From Brachypodium distachyon (Eukaryota; Streptophyta; Magnoliopsida; Poales; Poaceae): a DNA stretch of 64,000 nt. Each line of letters opens with the position of its first letter. Position 1 is the first letter of the stretch. Positions 1-10,794 of the stretch are shown piece after piece. The notes under the pieces were generated by a model. That model did no database searches. It was given only the letters and a program-made list of their open reading frames with translations, and was not told the origin of the DNA. The stretch spans positions 28,511,001-28,575,000 of the forward strand of contig NC_016131.3 in the NCBI RefSeq assembly GCF_000005505.3, in the 5' to 3' direction. The translations under genes and the position numbers were made by a program.

Positions 1-773
1 TTTCTCTGCTACATCCTGAAATCAGGGGTGTCTAGCTGTTAGCGTTTTGAGATCGGCAGAAAGTCTGGTTGAACATAGAACTTATTTTAGACAGCTAGGG
101 TGAGAAGCATAGAAAACCAATCAACAAGAGGATCAAACTGAAGGAAAACAAATAATATAAGAGGTTTTAAATGGAAGTTAACCTTGGATACTACGAAGGG
201 AAAAAGTGAAAGAAAAAAGAATTATCTGTTGCAAAGAGACAGGCAACAAAGCAACAGGATCATACTGGCCAGACCAAGATTAACTTATATTCAAAGTTTA
301 TAAAAATTCGAATAAAGAGATCATGGCCAAAATATGCCATGCCCTACAACCTAAACAAGCAAGGAAGAACTACTACCTGTCGCTGGCACCTTCGGCCCCT
401 TCCTGCCGGTGGGGCTCGGTGGCCGGCCCCTCTTCTTGACCCGCTGCCTCGAATTCCCTGATCGTGCAGGCTGCAGCGGGGATGACAGGGCTGGGGGCAC
501 CTGGGGATTCGCCAGACCAGGGGGCAAGGCAGGGGCAGCACCAGCTGGCTGCGGTGCTGGCAAGATGGCCAGTGGCAGGCTATACTTGCGCGGATCAACG
601 CTCGCGCTTTTGGCCGGCGCAGAGCAGGTCTGCAGCGGTGGCTCCGGCGCCTGCGCGGGGCAGTCGGCCGGGGCGCCGACGGTGGGTTGCAACTGCAGAT
701 CAGCCTTGGGCGGGCTCTTGTTCAAGTCTAGACCTAGACCTAAACCAACGCCATATGTTGCTTCCGCCGACAT
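1..773 (-). pseudogene. AHL (AT-hook) gene copy 1, lacks exon 2, runs off the left edge
   Basis: Exon 1 (773 down to 377) starts at an ATG and encodes 132 residues plus one base. It contains the AT-hook core RGRP near the exon end and a GT donor after it. It is almost identical to exon 1 of the complete AHL gene at 25338-29395. The first bases of exon 3 (14 down to 1) with their acceptor AG are also present, and the remainder lies outside the window. The 53-bp exon 2 is missing: the sequence from 15 to 376 aligns with copy 2 up to about 27880 and then jumps to about 28945. Joining exon 1 straight to exon 3 would shift the frame, because exon 1 ends in phase 1 and exon 3 starts in phase 0. I therefore call it a pseudogene. 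AHL proteins bind AT-rich DNA and regulate growth; a truncated AT-hook peptide could still be made. Confidence 0.8.
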
Positions 774-1639
774 GCTTCCTCGGCCGAGCAGACACAAAGA
801 ACCTAAGAGACTCTGAGATCTAATAGACTCTGAGATCTAGGGTGAAAATAAGGAGAGATAGGACTAGCCAACAAAATGGAGAATGAAGAAAGCCAAAACA
901 TGGATATCTATTACTACATGCTAAAAGTACAACGGGCAACATATGTTTGTTGGGCTAGCACTAAAAATAAAATTGTTTTCAGACCCACCTAGTCCCATTA
1001 TGCTACATTTAGGACCGAGATATATTTGTTGGGTTTGGCTAGCATTAAAAATCAAATTGGTCTAAGGCTCACCTAGGTCTAATATGTTTCGCTAAAAAAA
1101 ACCTAGGTCTAATATGTTGCGGTTAGTGTTAAGTCTTATGAACTCTAGAGAAACGAGAGGACCAAATATAGTCGAACGGTTAATCCCCCACCCAAAAGAA
1201 ATGAAAGCATATCAAAATTTCAAAAGGAAGCAAGTCATTAGTACATATGCATGTTAAGTTATTAACACTCCTAGAGAAATAGAAGAACCACAAGGAAACA
1301 CCTCAACAATTCTTGTGAAGCTTCTCTTCGAAATTTCAAAACGTGAAGCAAGTGATTAATACATAGAACTCTAATACATATGTAGTCCTCTAGAGAAACG
1401 AGAAGAACATCACGCACAAGTTTCAGAAAGAGATCTCGGTAGAAATCTATAACTGAGTGCAAGCGCCAGTTCTCCCCTTCTCTGGAAATCAAGAACAGTT
1501 AATCCAACCAAGGAGGAGGCTTTTTAATTGGACAATCATGAGTTTGTTCAATGCAATGCATCATAGCACAGATATGATGTAGATATATACAGACACGCAA
1601 ACCAGTGTCTTTGGATTGGAAATCTGTCAAATAATCAGT

Positions 1640-1965
1640 AGTACTAATGGTGCATCACGGGAGAGAGCGAGGACCATTGGATTGATCACCCTATGCCCTG
1701 TGGAAGCTATGGCTGAAGAGGAATAGGCGAATTTTCCAGGACAAAGATCTCCCTCAGGCCCGCCTGCTTCAGAAGAATTTTGATTCCGTGACTCTGTCCA
1801 GCTTTGGGGAAAGGGTAGGCGAAGCCTTCCAATGCCGCCAGAGAAGTTTTTGGGTGCTAGGCCCTGGGCAGCTGCCCTTTTTTTTTGTTTGGCTGCCGCC
1901 AGAGTGTTGTGCTCCTTACTTTGTACTGAAATCGGTTCTTCTTCTTTTTAAGTTTAGTGTGTACA
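1640..1965 (+). mobile_element. LINE (non-LTR retrotransposon) ORF2 C-terminal remnant, copy 1
   Basis: The translated text around 1690-1740 resembles the end of plant LINE ORF2, whose hallmark is a tryptophan-leucine-tryptophan-lysine-arginine-asparagine stretch followed by RRIF. Copy 2 at 31245-31604 shows it cleanly as WELWLKRNRRIFQ. Copy 1 has extra bases (ccctgt) that disturb the frame. Only the tail of the element is left, so it cannot move. Confidence 0.65.
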
Positions 1966-2603
1966 GTTTCCCAACAATTTTTCTGAAGTGTGCAATTTAC
2001 TTAATTTTTGTGCCATGCTCAGGACGATCGATCGATTCCGTTACTCGGCATGATCCGTTTAAAGGCTATCTACGGAGAAGGAACTCGATTTCAGAGTATG
2101 ATTGTTTATTACCAGTTCCCATGCATGCACGAAGTTTTGAGTGCACATAGTGCTGCCGAAGCACGTAATGAGCAACTCACACCTTCCACAAAACCCAAAA
2201 CCCTACAATCACTTTTTGGCAGGAATATTAAAAGTACTCTAGCTTAAAAGTAATAAGATGAATACTAGTGTGCACACTTTTCTAACACGTACATGCATGC
2301 CGCACTAGCAATCTCATAAATTTTCATGTGAGAGGGCGAGGGCCGGCCCGAGAGATAATATAAAGCTTTGTCTTACGAAACTGATTACATGACTTTATCT
2401 CTCATCAAACCGTCCAAATTTGTTTTTTGCAAGCTCTAGAGTCTAGACCCCTCCATTATCTCCTTTTTAATTCTTCGAAACATTGCTTTTCCTGCACTTT
2501 TTTCAATTAATCTTGACATCTTGTTTTCCTTTGCGTTTCTTCCAAAACCAACACTGACCTCACCGTGCACCCAACCATATCTTCCAGAGCCTTCACCCGG
2601 TCC

Positions 2604-2610
2604 TATAAAA
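2604..2610 (+). promoter_or_regulatory. TATA box of the prolamin-type pseudogene
   Basis: TATAAAA lies 76-82 bases upstream of the ATG at 2686, a normal spacing for a cereal seed-protein gene with a short leader. Confidence 0.6.
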
Positions 2611-2685
2611 CCCGAGTAGATCTATCATCTCCAGCATCGATCGCATCCGTTACTACATAGATTTACAAGCAATTAATCCATAGAC

Positions 2686-3600
2686 ATGGCTAATAAGCTG
2701 CTCGTCTTCGCGGCGATCATCATGGCCCTGGTGGGTGGTGGCCGCCTCCGGCGCCGAAGACGTGGCCGGCCTGAGCACGGCGCAGTGCCAGCATGAGCTC
2801 CAAGAGAGGCCGCTCGGGGTGTGCCGGGAGGTCGTGGTCAACCTGCTGTTAGCTTAATCTTGATCTTTGTATCAGCATGTTTAGATTTTTGTTCATGCAT
2901 GTAGTTAGGTGTTCGGCGAGCGTGCGATGCATGCGAGCTGAGTCTGGCGAAGTTTTCAGCTAGAAGAACGTGCAGGTGAGATGCAGATGCCCTCGAGCCG
3001 TGCGATGCGGTCGGAAGTAGTCACTGGTGCTGCTGTAGGCCGAGCGACTTGGCCGGATAAGTAGCTAGTCGTTGCATGCTACTAGGTGGCTATTTAAGGC
3101 ATGCAATCGAGATGAAAAGAAGATGAGAAATGAACTGGCTGCGTGTGGCAGCTGGTGGCCAAAAAAACTAGTTGTCTCTTGTGTTCTTTTGTGCATACTA
3201 CTTGTGAGTTGTGAGAGGCAACCCAAGGTAGAAGAAGGGAGCTCAGAGGTGCTGCTCCAACACCTGCTAGCAAGCGAGATGCCAGACTTCTCCCTGCGGC
3301 CGTTAACGCAGTGGATCTCAGAGGCGCCACGGACGTTGTGCTGCAAGCAGCTCCAGGCCGTCAGCGGTTCGTGCCGTGCCGCCGCCATCAGCAGCATCGT
3401 CAGGAAGGAAGAGGAGTCGCACTTTTCACCGGGGGACCTGGAAGGGCAGCCTGGGCAGCAGGGGCCGTTCAATTTCCGGTACCACGATGATACGTCAAGC
3501 AGATGCACAAGTTCATCCGTGAGAGGCTGGCGAGGGTGAGGCTGTTCGCGCCGCAGCTGCCGGCGATTTGCGGATTGGAGAGCAGTGGCAGACTGGCAGT
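2686..3600 (+). pseudogene. Prolamin-superfamily (2S albumin / alpha-amylase inhibitor-like) gene, split by a solo LTR
   Basis: The ATG at 2686 opens a signal-peptide-like stretch (MANKLLVFAAIIMALV). The mature part has the cysteine spacing of the 2S albumin/AAI fold: QCQHEL, then GVCREVV, then LCCKQLQAVSGSCR. Such proteins are secreted seed storage or inhibitor proteins. The gene is broken in several ways. There is a small insertion in the GTGGGTGGTGG tract near 2730-2745. A 416-bp LTR sits at 2847-3262. The frame shifts near 3490-3500, after which MHKFIRERLARVR and APQLPAICG continue in another frame. The usual CxC after the CC pair is lost (CRA instead of CRC). With the LTR and one 5-bp duplication ignored, the two halves read through in one frame. 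The subfamily is uncertain; puroindoline-like and CM-like are both possible. Confidence 0.72.
2847..3262 (+). mobile_element. Solo LTR, Copia-like, 416 bp, 5-bp target duplication
   Basis: The insert begins TGTTAGC and ends CCAACA (TG...CA). It is flanked on both sides by cctgc (2842-2846 and 3263-3267). A TATTTAAG promoter-like site lies near 3091. The ends, size and 5-bp duplication fit a Ty1-copia LTR that lost its internal part by LTR-LTR recombination. Short ORFs inside it, such as one starting near 3125, are chance readings. Confidence 0.85.
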
Positions 3601-3679
3601 GCCTAGCTAGCTTGCTACTCCGCCGGGCAGTGCTACTAGCTTGTCGCAATTTGCATGTTGTTCGGACAATTATAAGCAC

Positions 3680-5096
3680 CCTGGCCTAGACTAGAAAAAT
3701 AAATAAATATGACCCGTGGACTTTACTGCTAAACTACAATACACCGGTTGAATTTTATTTTTTAGCTTCTAATTTCCTTTTTTTGACAATCTCTCCCATT
3801 TAACAAAATTTCTACAATCTATCACATTTAAGCAAACTTGTGACACAGATGACCCTATTTAGTAAAAAGGGATTTTTATTTCCGTGCCCTCCATTGCTTA
3901 GTTCTACTCAGTTTTGTCCAAGGCTTAAAACGTTGCTCGCTTCTACACTTCATTTTTTGGCAAATGCTCGCAAATGTCCTCACGGCGGACCTGTTAACCG
4001 TCAAGGCCTTTGACCGTTACCTCCTGACGGGTGGGGCCTGGTTAAATCTTGCCGAGTAGGGCCAACCTAGCTACTGACATGTGGGGCTAAAGCAACAGGA
4101 AAATGATCCCTTTGACCGTAGAAGAAATGATTAATTTGCAAGTGGGTCCACCGTCGGAAGGAAAAATCAGGCAGTTTCTGGCCACTGCCTCGCCGATGCT
4201 TTGCCGTCACCGGAGTTGCTCTCCTGCGCGACACAGGCCAGGCAGGGGGTGGGGTGTCTAGCAGGCACAAGACCGCTTCATCCTGAGGTGGCGCTGGAAC
4301 ATCTCATTGCTGAAATCTTGCTGGCCGTGGGCTTGTGCGGTCTGCGGTGGCGGAGGGCGCCGCTAGGAGGTGGGGCAATATAGAGCACGGGAGAGGCAGG
4401 AAATGAGGGGCAAAAGAATGAGTAGGTCATCACGAATTTGACGGAGGTGTTGGAAGGGGTGGAGGAGCACTGAGCGAGCACCTCGATGCTGGCGGGTGGC
4501 AGGCAGAGAAGAGCAGCGACACGGGGATGACTCGGACCACGCGAGGCTCGATGAGAATCATCGGAAGGTTCAGAGTGATCAAGTGGAGCTGAGGGAGGCG
4601 GCGGTGGAGTCCGGAGGTCACCGGAGAAGGAGATCTGCTCAGCGGCAGCAACCGAAAGGAGCTGAGGAAGAAGATGGTGACGCAGCGATTGGAGGCACCT
4701 CGGGTTGATTACTTATGCAGGAAGGATTCTCAAGCCGATGCGGGTCTCTTGGGCAAGGTGGTGAGGCTCGTGGAGGACGCTGGCCATTAACCGAAACACA
4801 TAGACTACCTGCAAAACAGAAACACAAACCAAGATCCATCACTCCAGAAGAGTAGCGGCCAACGCCACCGGCGAGATCGCCATCGACGAGGTGGACGAGG
4901 AGTTGGGAAAACCTTATTCTTGACCCACATAGTGACGCACTCAACGAGCTCGTGGGCTGCCGGCCCATAGGAGGTGGCCAGATCGGGGAAGCAGCTAGGC
5001 CGGAACAGGACGTGGCAACGACAATGATTTTCATTGTCTGTGCTAAGATGTGGCGATGTGGCTTGTAAGATATCAAACCACAACTATTAGTAACTA
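3680..5096. other. Intergenic DNA, no gene recognised
   Basis: An AT-rich stretch (3680-3960) includes text loosely like the ends of the Mutator-like element at 28040-28608 (for example the block around gaccctatttagtaaaaa). A GC-rich stretch follows (4000-5040). Around 4940-5020 it weakly resembles the D1 flank repeat of 5306-5856. Open frames here are short, overlap on both strands and have no recognisable domain. Confidence 0.4.
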
Positions 5097-5856
5097 CTTT
5101 TGATAAGGAATCTACGATACCAATTTCATGTCATATAAGACCAAGTTAAGCGTGGATCTTCAGTAAATTAAGTGGATCTTCTCTGCCAGATCAGTGTGCA
5201 TCTTCCTGCGACCAATAAAAAAATTGGTGGGTTTTCAGTAATGAAGGGATCGATCCATCCGTGAATGAACTGATGGTTTCTCTCTCTGGTTAACCAGACC
5301 CTAACTTTTGAAGAACTACTGTAGCATCGAGCGCCTGAGGGGTAAACAAAGGAGATAGGAACGTGTTGCTTGCCTCCGGCCGGCCGCAGGCCGAGATGCG
5401 ATCTGGGTCAGGGTGGCGCCTAGGGCACGGGAGGTAGGAATTTTATTTTTTACCGAGGGTGTGTTTTGATTTCTGAAGTCCTGCACCTTTTAAAAATCCA
5501 TCCATATTCTCAACCCGATTCCAACATTCGAGGAGCTAAAAACGTTCCACACAGCTCCTTCTTTCCTGTTGGGCTGGAAGCCCATTAACCTAACTCAGCC
5601 CAGCCAGTTCTGTGTTGAGCCTGTTCGCTGGGGGCGGAGACCGGGTCGTGCAATGGGGGCTGCGATATTCTCAAAAAATAAAAAACTGCAATGGGGGCTG
5701 CGATTGATCTAGCGGGAGATCTGGGATGCGGCCGCCGGACCACTGCTGGCTGCTAGATGGGCGGAGCTCGTGGGCTGCACGCCGTTAGGAGGAGGCCGGA
5801 ACAGGACGTGGCAGCAATGGCGGCTGGGGGAGCTGCTCGTCCGGATCGGGTGGAGT
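5097..5856. repeat. Flank repeat S (start only) plus D1, copy A
   Basis: 5097-5300 matches 23899-24100 (S start). 5306-5856 matches 23277-23762 (D1), which begins ttttgaagaactactgtagc and ends ggatcgggtggagt. Copy A ends exactly where the CACTA left terminal repeat begins. D1 copy C begins exactly where the CACTA right terminal repeat ends. The order is S-D1 on the left but D1-S on the right, so this is not a simple target duplication. Confidence 0.75.
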
Positions 5857-6243
5857 CACTACTACAGAAAACCCCATCCGTGATCCCCATCCAGTGGCGG
5901 TTAAAATGGACCAAAAAACACACCACCACTGGAGGCCTCTCGAGGCATCCACGAGGGCTACCAGTGGCGGTGATAGTCACGTCCACTGGTGCTACACCAG
6001 CAGTGGCGGTGATTTTGTTCACCGAAACAAATCACCGCCACTGATGCTGTAGCACCAGTGGCGGTGACTATCACCGGCACTGGCGCTGCTCGTGGATGCC
6101 CCATACGTTAGCAATGGCGGGCACCTGAAAAAACCGCCATTGGTGAGTCCGCACCTGATGAGTTAGCTACTCGGCCAACCGTGACCATCCCTTGACCGCT
6201 GCAGCACCAAACTGATCGCGTTTCGTACTCCAGCGGCCTGGGA
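5857..6243 (+). mobile_element. CACTA element, left terminal inverted repeat and subterminal repeats
   Basis: It starts CACTACTACAGAAAACCCC, which pairs inverted with the right end at 23258-23276 (complement CACTACTCCAGAAAACCCC). Directly inside are many copies of a short motif, AGTGGCGGT and its complement ACCGCCACT, at roughly 5890-6140. Such arrays are the binding sites of the element's own DNA-binding protein in En/Spm-type transposons. The sequence is interrupted at 6244 by a solo LTR and resumes at 9546. Confidence 0.85.
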
Positions 6244-9200
6244 TGTAACCTCCCAAAATTTCAAACTTTTACATGTGCATTGCATCCATGAGCATCATGC
6301 CACAATTGCATGTTTGAATTCAAATTTTGAATCACAAAAGGGCTTTAAGAGATTTTGTTTACATCCCTGTAACCTTTGGATTTTCAAACCAATAGGGTTG
6401 ATGTATAAAAAGGGTTTAGTGCATATATAAACTATCCCATAATTTTTGGATAATTATTTGGAGTTGAAAAAGTATTTTATTTAAACAGATATATGGCCAT
6501 AAAGGCATTTACAGGGCAAATGTATATTTACATATTTTATTTTGAGGAGAAACTACTTCCAAAAGTTGTATCATGGTAGAACATGATTTTACAAATTTTC
6601 TGGATTTTATTTCGGCCAATTTGGAGTTCAAAATCAAAAGTTATCAAAGGATTGAGAAAAAAAAAAGAAAAAGAAAAGAAAAGAAGAAAACCGGACCGAA
6701 CCGGCCCAGCCCGACCGAACCGGCTCGGACCGACCGCGTCCGACCGAGCCGGACCAGCCCGGTCCGCCCGCGCGCGCGCCCGGGCCGCTGACAGGCGGGG
6801 CCCGCCTGTCAGGGCCTTCTTCCCCGATGGAAGGCGCCGCGATCCCCGCACGCTTGCCGTTTTCGCCACCGCGCGCCGTCTCCGCCGCAATCCCCTCACT
6901 CCGTCCCGTTCTCGCAGCCCCGAGCGCGTCCCTATAAAGCCCTCGCCCCCGCCATTCTTTTTCCCCTGCTCGCCCCCGCTCGAACGCCGCCAGGCCGCCC
7001 CGATTTCTCGCCGTTGAAGCTCCGTCCGCCGCCGTTTTTCCTCTCTCCGACGACGTCGCGGTGAGACACCTTCGAAGCGGCCGCCCTCTCTCTGTTTCCC
7101 TCTCTCTCGCGCTTCTTCTGACGCGCGCGCCGACGTTTTTGGTCCACTGCAGCGCCCGCCGACCGCCACTCGAAGCCTCGCCGGAGTCCGCCGCCCGCGC
7201 CGTCGCGTCTCCGCCGTCCTAGGCAAGCCCTCCGGCCTCCCGAAGCCGCACCGACCCCGTCCCCGTCTCCGCCGTGCCGCGCTGCGCCGACCCCGGCCAT
7301 CCCCGTGTCGCCCGCGTCGCCGGAGCACCCCGCGGCGCCGCCGCCCGTGCCGCGCCGTCGCCGGAGAAGGTCGCCGGAACCCTAGGTAAGCCCGAGAGCC
7401 CCGTCCGTCCGATCATTGATCAACGGCTCGGATTAGATCGGGTTAATTCCCTTAAGTGAACCGGTACGCGCCTATCAGAAGCTGCCACGTGTCACCCGGT
7501 TTCATAAAATAAAAATGTAATTTTAATTCCCCGGAATTAGTAAAAAGGCACTTTTGCAGACAGGCCCCTGTAACTTCAAATGATCACAACTTTAAATCTG
7601 TTTGGCCAAATTTAGTGATCCACACCTTTTTGGAATCCTTAGGAAATGTAGAATCTTTTGGCACTGTCCAAATTCAAATTTGAATATTTGAATCACATTC
7701 AAATTACAGATTAGGGTTTTATGCCATTTAAATCATAACTAATTATTTAGAAGTCCTTTTTGAATGAAACCAGTGCCCAAAATTTTGTTTTAATGTCCTC
7801 TGTCCAATGGGGCAGAGAAATAAATATTTTGAATTAAATTGTTTTGCAGATGCAAATAAAACCTCATTTTAGGTTTTAAACCCTAGATTTTGCTTTTGCT
7901 TAAAAAACCTAATTACATGTGTTTAATTCTCAAGACATTGGATCAGCAGATCACCCAAATAAAATAAACCAAACTCATGTCACATGTTTTGCATTGCATC
8001 ATGACATACATATTCTTTTGCTTGTGTGGTGTGTTTATGTATGTGTATGTTTGCCTGATTGTATAGTTTTCTCGGAGAGCGAACTGTGTGACTATGAAGG
8101 GTGTTTGAACTCCAACTACTATCAAGGCAAGTTCACTTTGATCATTTACCCATTATTTTATTATGCACTAGATTTTATTAGTTGCATTGTCAGGATTATT
8201 ATTGTATCTATGCTAGCTATGATCTATCCTACTAGTATAGGATACCTTTGCCATGACTTCACCACCAATTGCCATCGTAGTAGTAAAATGCTATGCTATG
8301 GTAATATACGAGGGTGGTATTATTACAATGTGATACTATTGAATTACAAATATAGTTTTCCTAGTGTATGGCAAAACAAGTAATTCAATGAACCGTCCTG
8401 GGTGGGCTGCTTTGAGTTTTCGGATGTCGTGACGTTAGGTCCATTTCTATGGGGCCCGCTAAGTCGTCTCTCCGTGTGATTCGGGAGCGTCCATGGTCGT
8501 CTCCCCGTGCAATTCGGGGAGCACCTGCGTCACAATGTGGGATGCCACCCGGGGTAACCAGAGACTGGACTAGTTTCCTGTTTAGTAGCTTCCAGTACAA
8601 CCACATGGTATTATGGGCTCTGCCAGGATGGATGTAAGAAATATGAACCTGGATCCGAGGTGACATCGGTATGTAGCAGTGTAGGTTGGAACGCGTCCCT
8701 CAGGTGGTTTGGGGGAATATGTTCTGAAAATTCCTGTAATCGATGCCGTTGCTACTCTACCCTGAGGACAGCAAGGGATTAACACGTCGATTTCTTGTGG
8801 GTAAAGTGTACCACCTCTCGAGAGTGTCAAACTAAGTACTTAGCCGTGTCCCCGGTTACGGACGATTATGAGCAACTAGACATCGGAGCTGTAAGGAAAG
8901 TCTCACTCATTCCAATTTCCTAATAAAACGAATGGTTTGAACTGGGTAGGAGCATTGATGTTTCTACTCAATGTGCCTACGATAATAGGAGCATGGGTGT
9001 TTCTACCCCGTGTCCAATAGAATTCAAAACTATTTGTCTAAAAATGATAGGATTTGAATAAAGATGCTTTTGTGCAAAATAGCCCAAACCCCACTTAGCC
9101 AAACTATGCATGTACTTGGTAGGTCCTTCATAACTCTAGTGAGCTTGCCAATACATTCAAATGTATTGACCACGTAGTGGCTGCAATTAACAATGCAGGT

Positions 9201-9545
9201 GGATCCGACGATGAGTGAGGTTCGTCGTTTTGTCATGGGTCATGTGCTTACATTCCAACATGCTCTCTCCTCTGGGAGTAGATGAGGCCCCTTTTACTCT
9301 ACTTTTCCGCTGCAGCTTCATGATACATTGTTGTCATGGTTTTGAACATTATTTGTTTATGCTGGCCTAAGAGGTCATGCAAATTTGTAAGTACAATTTA
9401 AGTTCTGGATGATACGATGTAATAAAGTACTTTTGACCTTTGTATCTTGGTATTACATCTTGAACTGTGTGTGCTAGTGAGTCGATTCAGGGACTAGCAC
9501 AAGTAAGCACAGAGATCGAACCCTTGGTGAAGGGGGATCGCTTCA
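6244..9545 (+). mobile_element. Solo LTR, Gypsy-like, about 3.3 kb, inserted in the CACTA element
   Basis: It begins TGTAACCTCCCAAAATTTC, a common Ty3-gypsy LTR start in grasses, and ends ...GGATCGCTTCA. Five-base duplications tggga flank it (6239-6243 and 9546-9550). A GC-rich leader-like zone at 6690-7400 has a TATAAAG near 6932, and an AATAAAG polyadenylation-like signal lies near 9421. No gag or pol coding is present, so only one LTR remains. The long open frames at 6537-7328 and neighbours lie on both strands of the GC-rich zone and are not genes. Confidence 0.8.
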
Positions 9546-10080
9546 TGGGAAGTCACTGTTGATTGGTTAGCCACCGATAGGATGGGCGGCCGAATCCATT
9601 TTATGTTGGTCAGATCGTTTGTAAACAAGAGGAGGTGGGACTAAATTTCTCAACAGTGGCAGTTGTTTCTTTGTCACCGCCACTGGCTGTCTTCTAGTGG
9701 CGGGTCCAATAAAATGACCGCCACTGGTGAGTCGGCACGTTATGGGACTACCCAGTCAACAGTGATCTTCCCTTAGCCGCTGCAGCACCAAACTGATCGC
9801 GTTTGGTACTTCAGCGCAAGGGGAAGACACTGTTGACTAGGTAGCCACCGATAGGATGGGCGGCCGAATCCCTTTTATGCTAGTCGGATCGTTTGTAAAC
9901 AAGCGAGGTGGGACTAAAGTTGGGGAACTTGTGGGAGATCACCAGTGGCGGGTATAATCTTACCCGCCACTGGTGATGCCTCCAATGGCGGTTTATTTCT
10001 CTTCCCGCCGCTGGAGGTCACCATTGGCGGTTATTCAGTTTGCCCGCCACTGAAGACCTCCCTATATATAACCCCTGTAC
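9546..10080 (+). mobile_element. CACTA left subterminal region, continued, with an internal tandem repeat
   Basis: The sequence continues from 6243. A segment of a little over 200 bp is present twice: 6150-6243 plus 9551-9645, and 9735-9925. Both contain gctgcagcaccaaactgatc and taggatgggcggccgaatcc. More AGTGGCGG motifs follow at 9650-9730 and 9950-10050. A TATA run (tatatata, 10063-10070) sits where transcription of the transposase gene would start. Confidence 0.75.
10063..10070 (+). promoter_or_regulatory. TATA box of the TNP2 transposase gene
   Basis: CTATATATAA lies at the inner edge of the subterminal repeats. It is followed by a leader sharing ggaccagctgcggctc and a downstream ctgccaaaatt with the third CACTA element at 62145-62200, so the leader is conserved between elements. 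Confidence 0.55.
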
Positions 10081-10373
10081 GAGCGCTAACTTGTTTGAGC
10101 TCACGCGTCTGTCTTGGACCAGCTGCGGCTCTGCTTCTCACCGGCGGCGAAGCCCTGCCAAAATTTGATGGTGGCGGCCGGAAGGTAGCTCTCCCCCCTT
10201 CTCCTCCCTCTTCCTCTGCCTTCTTCCTCCTCCTATTCTTCTCCAATTTTGCAAAATGGACATTAATGGTGCCTTGGCCGCCGGCGGGAAATTCGGCCCC
10301 AATCTCTCTCCGGCGGCTCTCCCGGGCTGTCCCCGCTGTCTCTGGAGCTCCCCCTCACCCTAGTGATGATCCT

Positions 10374-10492
10374 CCCTCTCTCTCTCTCGCTTTAATTTTG
10401 CTCGGATGAGCTCCCTCTCTCTCTCTAGATCTCTCTCTCTAGCTCTCTCTCTCTGCAGCTCTCTCTCTAGCTCTCTCTCTATATATAGCTGG
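10374..10492. repeat. CT-rich microsatellite in the transposase leader
   Basis: Irregular runs of (CT)n are broken by short spacers such as agat, agctc and gcag, and end in tatatatag. A similar pyrimidine-rich leader is seen at 62380-62525 in the third element. Confidence 0.7.
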
Positions 10493-10794
10493 TATGAGGG
10501 AGCTTAGCCCCTGGGGGTTAGCCCTAGGGTTAAGTTTAATCTCGGGACCGGTGTACGTGCATGTTCAAACATATTAAATGTGTGTTGACACCGGCCTTCG
10601 TGCCGTGTATTTCTTATGTGATGTGATACCGGCCGTCGTGCCGATGTGGGTGGGGGTAATTTGTTTTTGATGCAGGCATCGAATTTCGTAGTGCAAAATG
10701 CTAAAATTTTTTTAGCAAAGGTCATGCCGAAATTTTCCATTTTTGTCGAGCAAGTTGATTTGTTTATTTTTAAAAAAAATTGTGTTGTAGCTCG

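Larger units (their letters stand above)
1..2585. repeat. Segmental duplication, copy 1 (partner 27556-31836)
   Basis: The tract covers the AHL intron and exon 1, its upstream region and a LINE remnant. It matches 27556-31836 in the same orientation, with differences of a few percent by eye. Copy 2 carries about 1 kb of extra sequence at 29997-31001. Copy 1 lacks about 1.07 kb equivalent to 27880-28945. After about 2030 the two copies become patchy, then match again at 2524-2585 and 31778-31836. Beyond that point they differ: copy 1 continues into the prolamin pseudogene and copy 2 does not. Confidence 0.85.

Noticed and set aside
3072..3539. A 155-codon plus-strand frame joining LTR sequence to the prolamin-like part
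   Set aside because: The first third is the solo LTR; only the part after 3263 belongs to the prolamin-type gene.
6537..7328. A 263-codon minus-strand open frame and overlapping plus-strand frames
   Set aside because: They lie in the GC-rich leader-like part of a solo LTR, are simple Arg/Gly/Pro-rich on both strands, and have no domain.
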